Part shown: positions 42,901 to 53,233 of the stretch, piece after piece
Position numbering within the stretch: the first letter of the stretch is position 1
How the letters are laid out: each line of letters opens with the position of its first letter
Origin: Adiantum capillus-veneris
Lineage: Eukaryota; Streptophyta; Polypodiopsida; Polypodiales; Pteridaceae
Length of the DNA stretch: 64,000 nt
NCBI GenBank assembly: GCA_014529385.2
Contig: CM043966.1
Location: forward strand, 142,772,211 to 142,836,210
Direction: 5' to 3'
Notes under the pieces: generated by a model
The model's database searches: none
Seen by the model: the letters and a program-made list of their open reading frames with translations, nothing else
Told to the model about the DNA's origin: nothing
Translations under genes and position numbers: made by a program

Positions 42901-42918
42901 CCCGTGGCTCGAATACCA
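42901..42918 (-). promoter_or_regulatory. C primer binding site (tRNA-Met-like)
   Basis: On the - strand TGGTATTCGAGCCACGGG, close to the tRNA-iMet PBS (TGGTATCAGAGC), with two differences in the first 12 bases. It lies five bases after the presumed 5' LTR end. Confidence 0.55.
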
Positions 42919-42923
42919 TTAAT

Positions 42924-43872
42924 TGCAAGGAATAGAAGAGAGGGTCGTTCAACACCAAAACAACACCGGCTCCTGTCAAGCTTCTAATAGCTCAATAGTG
43001 GTTAAGTCATAGGCAATCCCTATAGGACTCCACTATTAAGACCATAGCTCTCGACCGTGATGCCCCGTTATTTGCACGAAGGTAGGCGCACTGCAAGGCT
43101 GAAAAATCCCTATTCTACTTACTCATTTGCAATTAACAATAACAACCATTTATAGCTAGCTTGAGGACCTCCCTTCTTGAGCAAGAAAAGAGAAACCTTG
43201 TGCTCCAATACAATGTAACATTTAATGGCCTAGTAACTTGTGTGTAGCGGAAAATAGCATGAACATAGTGAGCATTTCATTAGAATAGATTCCTAATGAG
43301 AATAACAAGAGTGCTTGGGTGGATAAAGCAACAAAAAGTTTAACAACTAGTTAGATACCATGAACAATACTTCAAAAGAGAGAGAAATTAAGATATTGAC
43401 AATACTTGAGGACCGGATTTACATGCAGCCGGTCCCCCCTCCAAAAGGCTTTGTAGTATGGTTTCTCCGATTAAGAGAGACATTTTACAATACAATTCTT
43501 TGTGCTCCTTCAATACTAGCTAGTGCAATGAAGATGGAAACTTCATGCACTAAGCAAAACACTTATCAAACACAACATCAATTCCCTCACAGTCTCAAAC
43601 CCAAGACCTCACACACCTTCGAAGATGGTGAGAGCTAGCGGGGTATGAGAGTAGATTGAGAGGAAGAAGGAGTATTCTTACGAGAATGATGTACATCTCC
43701 TCACATAATCACTCATATTAGCATAGCTTAGCTTAGCAATTAGCATGGTAGAGGAGATGAGCATGCCTTGAAGCTTGGCTCTTGGTTGGATTTGCATTAC
43801 AAAGCCAAGAGTTGTTGGTGTAGGCCTCTCTTCTTCTCACAAGCTTGGAGTAGGTGATAAGCTTTCCATTAA
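42924..43872 (-). repeat. C 5' LTR, PBS-proximal part
   Basis: From the base pair next to the PBS up to the TTAA (43869-43872) where T2 inserted. The other part is 58567-59511; together about 1.9 kb. No coding signal. Confidence 0.6.
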
Positions 43873-43890
43873 CACTAGTCTTGTAATGAG

Positions 43891-44815
43891 TGTTTTAGGG
43901 AAAAACTACTCCCATGTTCATACTAACGAGCACGACACAGACAACATACTTATCATCCGATGACACGAATAACCCGTAGGTGCACGTAGGCAATGTCGTT
44001 AGCTTGTCAGGCTGACACCAATCTACACATACGCACTTTTATGATGCATCAATCACTAACCCTGGTAGAATGCAACCCACTCTATCCCTAAACGCTCACA
44101 ACACAGTTTACACGTCCAATGAACTCGGAATCGATCAAACTTACTAGGCACCATCCTCTCACTAGGATATACTTACCTATAAGTCTAATCTCACCAAATT
44201 TGAACCCTAGTTATCTCGAATACAGTCGCGATAGACTAGCATGTCATAATCCAAAAGTGGGCGAAACTTAAGTTTATGAGTATCTATGTGTAGCTAATCT
44301 CTTTCTCATTCCATAAAGCACTTGATTATTGAAAACAGACACCGTTTGTGCTACTTACAAGCAAAACAAGCTCGAGGAAGGATCGATCGCGATCAACTCG
44401 AAACGGTGAATGCGTAGCGTGGGCGCGTAGCTCTCGGAGAGACTACCACGATGGTGTGGTCGCGTCGTGAATCCGGTGAGGGAGAAGCGCGTAGTGAAGA
44501 GGATAAGACACACTCACTCTCTCTCTCTCCCTCCCTCTCAGACTCGTACGACACGGGATTAATATTCAAATGTTATTCAAAAATGGTTCTAAGGTGACTT
44601 TTATACTTTAATCACCTTAGCTCCAAAATGTACATGGGGTTCTCTTACTCATTATTACAAAGTGGGAACAAATCTGAGTCTTGACTAACTGATTAATCTT
44701 TACATAACCCAGACGAATGGATCAAAATGATAAGACGTCTTTGACATAAAATGGGAATTTGATATGCTTTACAAGATGGGCTCATTACCACATTTGGACC
44801 AATGGGGCTCCAACA
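43891..44815 (-). repeat. B3 3' LTR
   Basis: On the - strand TGTTGGAGCCCC to CCCTAAAACA, 925 bp. TATAAAA at 44605-44599, 210 bp in. A shortened palindrome AGTCGCGATAGACT is at 44224-44237, and a separate GATCGCGATC at about 44386-44395. A (CT)n run lies near 44514-44540. Confidence 0.85.
44599..44605 (-). promoter_or_regulatory. B3 LTR TATA box
   Basis: TATAAAA on the - strand, 210 bp from the LTR start. The 5' LTR remnant lacks this box. Confidence 0.6.
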
Positions 44816-44850
44816 CTCCCCCCCTCCTAATTCATGTCTACCACGACATG
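44816..44850 (-). promoter_or_regulatory. B3 hairpin and 3' polypurine tract
   Basis: On the - strand CATGTC (44850-44845), loop, GACATG (44838-44833), then TTAGGAGGGGGGGAG at the LTR. The stem overlaps the last codons of ORF3. Confidence 0.7.
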
Positions 44851-47800
44851 ATTGTCTTTGTCTTCATTGTCGTTGTCGTCTTTCTTGGTTGATTTGATGT
44901 AGAAACGCATCATATCGCATAGACTCGCTTGCATTAATGGGCCAAAATTTTTTGACTTGTACATGAAGAATCCTGTGTAAAATGCTTCTTCAAAGGTTTG
45001 GAGATGGTAGCTTGGAAAAAACATTAGCCGTTTGAAGTAGGCATACAATACTGGTTCTGTCGGTGGCCCACTTAGATCGTATGACAACTCTGAGATGCTT
45101 CTTTCAGTATTCATATACTCTGATGTCCAGCTTTCTGAGAAGACTGTGAGATAGGACAAAAATGTTCGAGCTATTTTACATAGCATCTTGCAAGATAGGT
45201 CGAGAGAGCCTCCGAATTCTGCGATGGCGCCCTGTAGGGTTTTCACCATGTAAGAACCGGATATTCTCTCTCCCTCTGCTGGCCCTGGCATTACTGGATA
45301 ATTTAGCCATGTCGGATTTCTGCTCTGTAGTGCTTTATGTTGGCTGTAGGTGTATGTTCGGGGAGTTGGGCAAAAAGTTCTGTCATTCCTCAGCTCAGGC
45401 GGTGCGTTGACTAAGTGGATCAGGTTATTAGGATGATCCAAGAGTCATTGACTCCTCCACTTTGGCTGGCTGTCTACTATTCTGTTTTGCTGTTCCCGAT
45501 CCTGTACTTCTCCTTCAAACACTGGCACTTGTTCTTCTTTTTCGAGCTGCCGTTGATGTGTTAGAGTTTCGTACTTCAGCAGAGCATAGGGTAACATAGG
45601 TGCATTCCATTCCTTCCGTAGCTCTGCTGCTGTTTTGCCCGATCTGGAAAGCCCTTGTAGCAACTCCTTTTCGAGTTGCATTGCCTTGTACCATATCATT
45701 TCTGTTTGTTTTTCCATCTGCTCGGCCAGTCTCTGCTCTTCCAATTTCGTGACTGAATCTTCTTCTGTCTCTTGGTCTTTGGAGCCGGTTTGATCAGTCT
45801 GTGTATCTGGTGCCTCCTGTTCATCTGAATCTTCCTCGTACTCATCTTGACCCCCATATACTTCAGCGAGTCCATCCAAATTCGTTGTTGCTTGCTCCAG
45901 GTGCACTCGTACATGTCCTTGGTGTTGCCCTGCAGTTTGTAGACTTGCGATTTGCGCGGCCATTGTTCTACTATTGATTTGTAGAGCTTGAAATTCCATT
46001 TCTTTTTGAGCGGCAAACTCCTCTAACTGTTTTAACCTGATGTGCAAGTTTTCATTTTCTTCCCTGAGTGATATGGAAACAATGCTTTCCATTTCACTGT
46101 CAGGAGCTGGTCCTTGTTGTTGTTCACTTTGTAAGTCTGAAATTTGTCTTTGTAGTTGATCTTCTGCTTTAAGCGCACTTTCAGCAATCATTAAACGCTG
46201 TTTTCTTTTCAACTCCAGCTCCCTTTTCAGTGCAACCACTTCTTCTTCTGGGTGGACTACCGGTGGTGTTGGTAGCGACGTTTTTTGCTTCTTAGCTCGT
46301 TCGATTTCTCTTGCTTGTATATCTGTTACTGCTCTCAAATCTTTGACTTCAATTTATAAGTCATTGATGACGACTTGCAAACTTTTGATGGTCTCCAGCG
46401 CATCTTGCTTTTCTTTTTCCAAATTTTGGATGTGTTCATCTCTGTCACTGACATCTTCAAGGAATACGTTTATTGTATCCTCACATATGGCATTGAAGTC
46501 TTCCGACTCCTGTAAATTGTCTTTGAGGAGATTTACTGTGCCTTTGAGCCCCAAGATCTCAGCATCTCTGATGCTGATCAGCTTTAGAGTGTCCTCCCTT
46601 TGCTCTTGCAGTCTCAGAACTTCCTCATGGATTTTTTGTAACTTCATCTTGTTGGACTGGTTCTGATCAGCTAACCATTGACTGTGCAGTCTTGTTCTGT
46701 TTAGTATTGTCTCCATTGACTGCAAATCTTCATCTATAGTAGCTTCCAGGTCAATTTCTTGAGAGGAGGAAGCTTTATCTTTAGTGTGATCCACCTCCTT
46801 TTGCTTGCCTTTATCACTTTGTGATATGGTTCCAGTGTTTGGGTGTCCATCTATTCTTTCTTCTTCTTCCTCCTCTTCTTCTTCACTTGGAGGTGTGTGA
46901 ACTCTGTCATCACGATGTGAACTTTCTGAATGCGAAGTAGAGTCAGCAGGTGGGCTAGATTGCCTCTCACTTGTATCTGGCCTTGGAGATGGCGGCGGTG
47001 TTTCCTGATCACGTGAAGTTGGCCTCAACTGATCTCTCAAAGTTTGGAGATCCTCCTCTTCTAGTAGCAATTCTGGTTCGTCCCTAGCATTTCTTTCTTG
47101 GATGTACCTCTCAAACCAGTCCAACTCAAAAGCTGGGTTGTTTCTATTCTTCGTTCTCAGTGTGTAAGTGCTACTAGAAGGTTTCCAAGTGGCGCCTACA
47201 TCGCCTCGTACAGATCTTTCTAGAGCAAATCCTTCTAGCATCCTTTCCATTTTTGCTATCTTCTGCAACCTGATGTTGTTTTCCATTTCCGCTTTCCGCT
47301 TCTTTAGTCGGGCATCTTTCTCTTGGGTTCTTCTCTCTTCTTCCATCTTTTCTTGTGTACTTCTTGTTACTCTTTCCAGCTTGCGTCCTCCAATGGTGTT
47401 AATAGAGGTCGGTACTTTCATTTGTGATCTGTCTTTGATATTCTCCCTTAATACCAGCCAGTCGTTCTGATGAGGGGCAGGTGGCAACTGATCTGCCGCA
47501 CCTATGGCATGGTATATTACTCTGGTTAGGACTTCTCCTCCTGCAATGTAATTTAGTATGTCCTGCCTTAGCTTTGTTATTTCTTCAAACAGATATGACG
47601 CATGATTTATATAGAACTCATGGGTCATTCACATAGCCCATGTCAGTATGGTTGAGATGCTCCCATGTGGTGTAGTGTATCTTGGCGGTCTTTTGCTGTA
47701 GCTCAACAAACACTGACTGTAGATCTGTGTCAGTTCTCTTACTTCCGGGTTTGCTATGAGTTTGAAAGAAGGTAGTTTGGACTTTTGCAAGTAGACTGTG

Positions 47801-48264
47801 AGGTTTTTCCTTCTTTCTCTCATGTTGGCTCCTTGATCTGACAATTTCAATGCCTCTTTGATGATCTCTTTGGTGATCTGGATCTCCATCACTTCGTTAT
47901 CCATGCCTGCCACTATGCAAGTTCCATCTTCTTGGATAGTCTCTATTAGATGTTGTACCCTCTTGAAATCTATCCCTACTGGTGGTAGTGATACAAAGTT
48001 CCACAAGCCAACTTTTTTGAGCCATGACCTTTGCGGTGATCTTTTCAAGTAATTCTCTGCCTCCTTGGGAATCATCACTATATCCACTAAGTTTCTTTTG
48101 TCATCCACATATGAACCTTGATAGATCTGAAAGGCTGTTGCCTGCTGCACATCTGTAGGTATCCAGGTGGCTGCTGGCTTTAAGGAATTGGGTAGAAGTG
48201 CATAGGGTACTGCACCTTCCGTTGCCAGGTTCTTGCCTTTTCTTTTTCCCGGAGAAGCCTCCAT
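44827..48264 (-). pseudogene. B3 ORF3 (coiled-coil protein), one frame with three nonsense codons
   Basis: From the ATG at 48264 the frame runs about 1,145 codons to the TAG at 44827 with no frameshift; stops lie at about 47629 (TGA), 46354 (TAA) and 45445 (TGA). The N-terminal domain has FQIYQGSY, DIVMIPKE and KRPPRYTTPHG, then GGEVLTRVIYHAIG. The middle is strongly coiled-coil with an acidic poly-Glu patch near 46870. The C-terminal domain has RTFCPTPRTY, TWLNYPVMPGP, YMVKTLQG, LDLSCKMLCKI and QTFEEAFYTGFF. The stops are in place of Lys, an unresolved residue and Trp of the B1 protein. Confidence 0.8.
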
Positions 48265-48290
48265 AGATCCTGTATTCACAATTAACAGTT
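48265..48290 (-). promoter_or_regulatory. B3 predicted 3' splice site for ORF3
   Basis: On the - strand AATACAG ends at 48270, followed by GATCT and the ATG at 48264. It is nearly identical to B1. The donor is at 56612/56611. Confidence 0.5.
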
Positions 48291-49155
48291 AATACACAAA
48301 CATAGTACTACTCTCCTAAATTGATTATTACTTAATCATGCATCTAGATGAGCCTTCTTAGTCCCAAGATTAGTTAAGGTAAAATGTTAGCAGATAGACA
48401 AGCTCTTCCAGTGTGCGACTTTGGCGGCTTCAAATTGATGTTGTTGGTGAAGGAGAACAAGTCCAAATGCCTTGAAATTTGGTGTGGTGAATGCTCACAA
48501 GGCATGTAAGGTCACTCTATATGCCCAGGCTCAAAATCTGTTCATTTTCAGCTTTTGCTCAGTCTATCGCGATAGACTAACCTTTTTTTGACCAAGGTCC
48601 TATTTTGCAGTTGTGCCTCCACCAATTGGTTTCCCATACCTTGCACATGATCTGATCTCATTTTCACCTCAAATGAATGTCACGTGACCCCTTTTTAGAT
48701 CAACTCCCACTTTTCCAGATTCTTGCCAAGGAGATGTTGGTCTATCTCCTTCATTTTGTGTTGTTTTGGGCTCAAACTTACTGGGTGGTCCTCTTGCATC
48801 ATGTTGAAGACAATTGATAATTCAAATTTTTTATAAGATGGTCCAGTATCCCTCTGCTTAGTCTATCGCGATAGACTGGTACTTAGTGCCAATTTGTCAT
48901 TTTTTGGCTCTGTGACCATCTGTCTGCCTTCTCCCAGTTGATGCAAGGTTTCTTGACCCCTCACATGAGAATTTTACCTGTCTGCCCTTGAGATGTCCTG
49001 TTCTGACTCTGAGTTGTCTGCATGTCTTTCTCAGCTTGCCATATGAGTCCATCTTGTCACCAAATTTGGTGTACTGCCTTCATGTGCTTCCCCAAGTCTA
49101 GCTTGTAAAAATTTTGAAAAGTCTTTCCCCCAATAATTGGTGTAGCAAGTCTATC
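48291..49155 (-). other. B3 noncoding spacer between pol and ORF3 (remaining part)
   Basis: No gene. Contains the palindromes and repeat-like flanking sequence. Its pol-proximal end was lost with the K insertion. Confidence 0.55.
48561..48877. repeat. B3 palindrome array in the spacer, two full sites
   Basis: Perfect 18-bp AGTCTATCGCGATAGACT at 48561-48578 and 48860-48877, 299 bp apart. A half-site AGTCTATC at 49148-49155 stops where the copia LTR probably begins. Confidence 0.9.
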
Positions 49156-49345
49156 TGAAGGGGATCGGGGAGCACCACAGACGGAGAGTGAGAGAGAGAA
49201 GGAGACACACGACACACAGATATGGGTAGGGAGACTCAAAGAGTGAGCAGCCCCCTATACACTTATGCTATGTATAAGGTATACAAGTCAGTGGGCGCCC
49301 AGACTCTGGGCGGCCGGGCAAGGCACCTGCGCCTATATCCCAACA
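49156..49345 (-). repeat. K 3' LTR (copia type)
   Basis: TG...CA ends, about 190 bp; the inner end is firm and the outer end (49141 or 49156) is uncertain. It includes a GC-rich start, TATAC-like motifs and CT runs, as small copia LTRs often do. Confidence 0.5.
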
Positions 49346-49424
49346 ACCTCCCACTTAAAGGCGACTGTGCCTTTAAGCAAGAGAACCTAGTCTAAAGACT
49401 ACAAAACGCAAGAGAAAACCGCTC

Positions 49425-50396
49425 TCAACCGATGCCCATTGGCTGGCTGTGATCGTGTGCATCCGGTTGTCCTCCTCCCGTGTAAGTCCATACACCACCA
49501 GACGTACCGCACACGTACTGCAAGTATGTACGCAATACCTGCATATCTCCCTCGTGCACTATGCCATCATCAGTCAAAAAACGACTGACAACCCCAACTG
49601 CAAATGCTCCCACTAAAGCTGCGATATCCGGTCTCAAGATCAGCATCTCATACATGAGACCACCGAATGCCGATGCAATGCTAGCGGGCCCTGCTAGCTC
49701 TACGGAGCATGCATCAACATATATATCCCTGGCAATAGGCATCTCTGACTGACAAGGCGTGTCAGCCACATGCATCTCCTGACTGTCCGCAAAAGACGCA
49801 TCACCCTGTCGTACAACCTCAGAGCAAACCAGCTGCTCTAGGTGTCTGCTGGAAGACATATCCTGCACAACTATATCCCCATGCTCACTGTCGAGCATAG
49901 AAAGGAATGATTGCATAATCGCTGACGTCTCAGCCTCCTCTGCAATCATCCACTGCAAACATGACCACTCAATCTGCTGTGACTCACTAGAGCTCTCATG
50001 CTCTAACTCCGTATGCATAGACTCTTGCACAACGTCCTCCTGTCGTGACTCACTAGAGCAAGACCGCTCTACTTGTCTATGCTGCATAGAAGTATCTCGC
50101 ACAACTGACTCTCTGCTTTGCTCAGTCACTAGCAAAGCATGCATGTCTGACTCTGTCACCTCTCTGTGTGACTGCTCAAGTCGTGCCCCAATTGTGTGCA
50201 CAACGAGCTCACTACTCTGCACTCCATGCAAAGTACCCTGCAACCCATGAGCAAAAGAGACTCGCCTGCTCTTTCGCTCTCTACCTGGCTGCATGATCAC
50301 AGAGACAACACCATCTCTCGCGTGATCCACATGCAATGGGTAACCTGTACCACTCCTGGCACCTCTTGCAATCACTAGCGAACCCAAATGCATCAC
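49425..50396 (-). pseudogene. K copia polyprotein fusion remnant
   Basis: A 323-codon open frame that is a patched remnant. The start has LVIARGARSGTGYPLHV, the copia pre-integrase segment, continuing the VRYVPDLTLSL match just upstream after a stop and a frameshift. The middle (Ser/Glu/Gln-rich) matches nothing I know. The end has LMYEMLILRPDIAALV, GVVSRFLTDDG and TYLQYVCGTSGG, the copia RT to RNase H join (usual form LMYAM..RPDIA..VG.VSRF). The segments between, including integrase and the RT active site, are absent. Confidence 0.6.
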
Positions 50397-50500
50397 AAAA
50401 TCTCACTCTCGTAGAGAAATCTAACATCCACAATCTCTAAGCTGACCAATCGAGATCAAACTCAATGTCAAATCTGGTACATAGCGCACATGTCGTAACA

Positions 50501-51751
50501 AGTAACCTAAGGTCTGTCATGGTCTTTTCTAATTCGTCGCTTTGTATATCCGCTTCGATCGTTTGGGATGTTGAAAGAGGATATTCATCATTCATCATTG
50601 TGGTGACCATGTTTATTGTCCTGAGAAACTGCTTTCGTTTAGCAATCCGTTTCTTTGCTTTGTTGTGCCTGGTCCTGAATTCTTTGTTGTTCCTGTCTAT
50701 AGGTTTTTCCATAATGCAGTTGAAACAACATTTCCGGTGTTAAAGGTAGATGATATTTTTTTAAACGACACCCACTAATCCAGTTCGGCATTTCTTTTCC
50801 ATCTAGTGTCGACAGTTTTACTGCTCCGCTCGACGATATTTCTTGGATCAAATAAGGCCCCATTCCCCTTTTCTTTAGCTTTTTGGCATGTTGTTTAAGG
50901 GTGTATACCAAGACATAGTCTCCCGTTTTAAAGTCCTTATTCTTGACATGTTTGTCAAAAAACTCTTTCTGTTGTCTTTTTTTTGCATATATAGACACGA
51001 CAGCATTGAGTCGTAACTCATCTAATTTTTCAAGGTCCTCTAATCGTTCTGAAAGTGCATGTCCCGTCCAGTCCAATTGTTTGGCTACCCTTAGTGTGGG
51101 GATCAAAAAGTCAATAGGCAATATTGCATTTAACCCATATACCATATTAAATGGTGTAGCATTGAGTGTTGTTTTATATGCAACTCGATAATCCCACAAT
51201 GTTGAATAGAGCATTTGATCCCAATCTGTTCTTGTTTCACTAACCAGTTTCGTAAGAACCATGCACAATATTTTGTTGGTCGCTTTCGCTTGGCCATTGG
51301 CTTGTGGATGATAGGGTGCAGATTTGCGATGAATTACCATAAACTCATTTAAGAGATGTTGGATAACTTCATTTACAAAGTGTGTCCCTCTATCACTCAC
51401 CAGCTCGATCGGAAGGCCATAACGTGTAAACACATATTCATATAAGAATTGTGCCGTGGTTCTAGCGTATGCTTTCGTTGTGGCTTTTGCTTCCACCCAT
51501 TTGGTCATGTAGTCCGTGACCACTATGATATATTGTGCTTGTGAACGATACGCTGGTGGAGTGATAGGACCAACAAAGTCTAATCCCCATTTAGCGAATT
51601 CTCGAGCACTCATCATTGGTCTTAATGGCATTTCGTCTCTTTTAACCGGTACCTTAGTGCGTTGACATTCATCACACCTTTTCACGAATTCTGCTACATC
51701 TTGAATCATGGTCGGCCACCATATACCTGAAACCATAATGATTTGTACGGT
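50501..51751 (-). pseudogene. B3 integrase
   Basis: Continues the H2C2 domain in the same frame after one TGA at about 51749-51751. Core motifs GLDFVGPI, VSDRGTHFVNE and NGQAKATNK: the third position of the DD35E triad is Lys instead of Glu, so catalysis should fail. The C-terminal module KKRGMGPYLIQE and MPNWISGCR are intact. The frame shifts near 50660, and sequence stops resembling B1 at about 50500, where K starts; protease 2 is therefore missing. Confidence 0.8.
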
Positions 51752-53173
51752 TCATTCTTCTGAAAAATGACCTCCTGCTATGCCTGCATGAGCTTGTTCC
51801 AATAATGGAAAGTAGTCATTTTCATGAGGAACTAACCTCAGTTGGTCATAAGTTCCTCTTTTATACAATTGGTCACTAATGAGGGTATACCTATTCGCTT
51901 CGATTTGTAGAGCCTTTTGTTTGGCTTTAGACCAATCTCCTGGCAGCTCCTTATTAGTCAAATATTCCACAATAGCATGACTCCATGCGGGTGCTACTGT
52001 CACTTGGTATAATGTGGCATAATCCACAGTGGTATTGGATGTGCAAAAGTCGCATTTCTTGATGTAATTTGCTACATCGCCTGCCATTCCTGGCCAATAC
52101 ACTCCAAGTCTTCTTAATTGTTCATACATCATTTGATTTCCTCTATGGAATCCCCCTGTTTGTGTGTGGGCCTCCTCTAGATACGCTTCGTACTCCTCTG
52201 GGCCTATACACAACCTTAGAATCATATCGTTTCCATGATGGTACATTCTTCCCGCAAGCATTGTGTAATTTCGTGCTTGTCTAATGTCTTCCACCGTGTT
52301 TTCTGACTTCTCGTCATCCGCGTTATCCTTGTTTTCACTTTGATCAGAAGAATCATAAAATTCTTCTCCTTCCTGCTTGATTTCTGAAGTGGGGATGTCC
52401 ACATAGCCCCCTATCTTAATCTCAAGTTTCGTTTCTGTTTTATGGATCCTCATATTCTCAGTATCTCCATCGTTCTCGTCCTCCTCCACAATTTTGCTCA
52501 ACATGTAGTATGGTACTACTATGGCAAAGGTATGTTCGTACTCTATGCCACAGGAAGATACCACAATTGCCTCAAGCAATCCTATAGGCCTTTCTATGTG
52601 CCCATCCGCCAGTTGCAATTTCATTCTAGTTGTTCGTATTGCTGGTTTTCCCCATTTTTCCCATAGCATTTTGGTCGCAATGGCAATGCCAGATCCACTA
52701 TCAAGTATTGCCTTAGTCTCTATGCCGTTATACTCAACTGGTAGGGTTGTGTTGCCGTATTCACCTTCACAATACTCTCCTACCTTGTTGAGTGGCACTG
52801 GTCTAGTGTTGACTTTCTTCGGTTCTGTGTCATTAAGCTCGGTTTCGAAGAACTTAAGATGCGTCCTTATGCCAAATTTTTCAAGACATTTGCCCACTTC
52901 CGTCCACATGCTTGGCCTAATTTTTAACAATTCTGCCAATGTGATTGTACACTTGACCGGAGTGGTCAACAAGTCTGTCAGGATTTTAGTGTCCAATTGA
53001 TTTGACCCGCCTATTCTTTGAGAAGGTACTCTTCGAATTTCTGACCTTGCCTCATAGTCCCCCATATATGATGGCAAAGTTCTGAGTGATTGTGGTCTGC
53101 TATCTTCAGATGCAACTGAACCATTATCCCCTTGAAATGATTTAACGTCTAAATCCCATGGAGGCTTATTCAA
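51752..53173 (-). pseudogene. B3 protease 1 fused to H2C2 domains; RT and RNase H deleted in frame
   Basis: A 473-codon open frame. It starts in the protease region (AILDSGSG with the catalytic triplet), then after YEHTFAIV jumps to VPYYMLS, which belongs to the linker beyond the protease in B1. A second jump after NTVEDIRQ leads to the segment after RNase H (NYTMLAGRMYHHGND). Both joins keep the frame. Remaining: first H2C2 (HTQTGGFH, CDFC) and the start of the second (HAGIAGGHF). It cannot reverse transcribe; any mobility would need another copy. Confidence 0.8.
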
Positions 53174-53233
53174 GTTCAGCTCCGAGAAAGGCGCTGACTC
53201 GACTGTTTTTGTCTCATATTTTTCTTGAGCTTT

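Larger units (their letters stand above)
49156..50500 (-). mobile_element. K: Ty1/copia remnant with 3' LTR, internally deleted
   Basis: The 3' LTR (49156-49345) starts TGTTGGGATATAGG on the - strand after a GTGGGAGG purine run. The coding remnant begins near 50496 with VRYVPDLTLSLISIGQL, the copia segment between protease and integrase, and ends in copia RT/RNase H-type sequence. Integrase and most of RT are missing, as are the 5' LTR and gag. The insertion and a flanking deletion removed the B3 second protease. Confidence 0.7.

Noticed and set aside
44386-44395. GATCGCGATC in the B3 LTR as a B2-type palindrome
   Set aside because: Only 10 bp match and the conserved B2 flanks are absent; the B3-type copy lies at 44224-44237.
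49425-50396. 323-codon frame as a new gene of B3
   Set aside because: Its two ends match copia pre-integrase and RNase H-side motifs and it sits behind a copia LTR; it is a deletion remnant.
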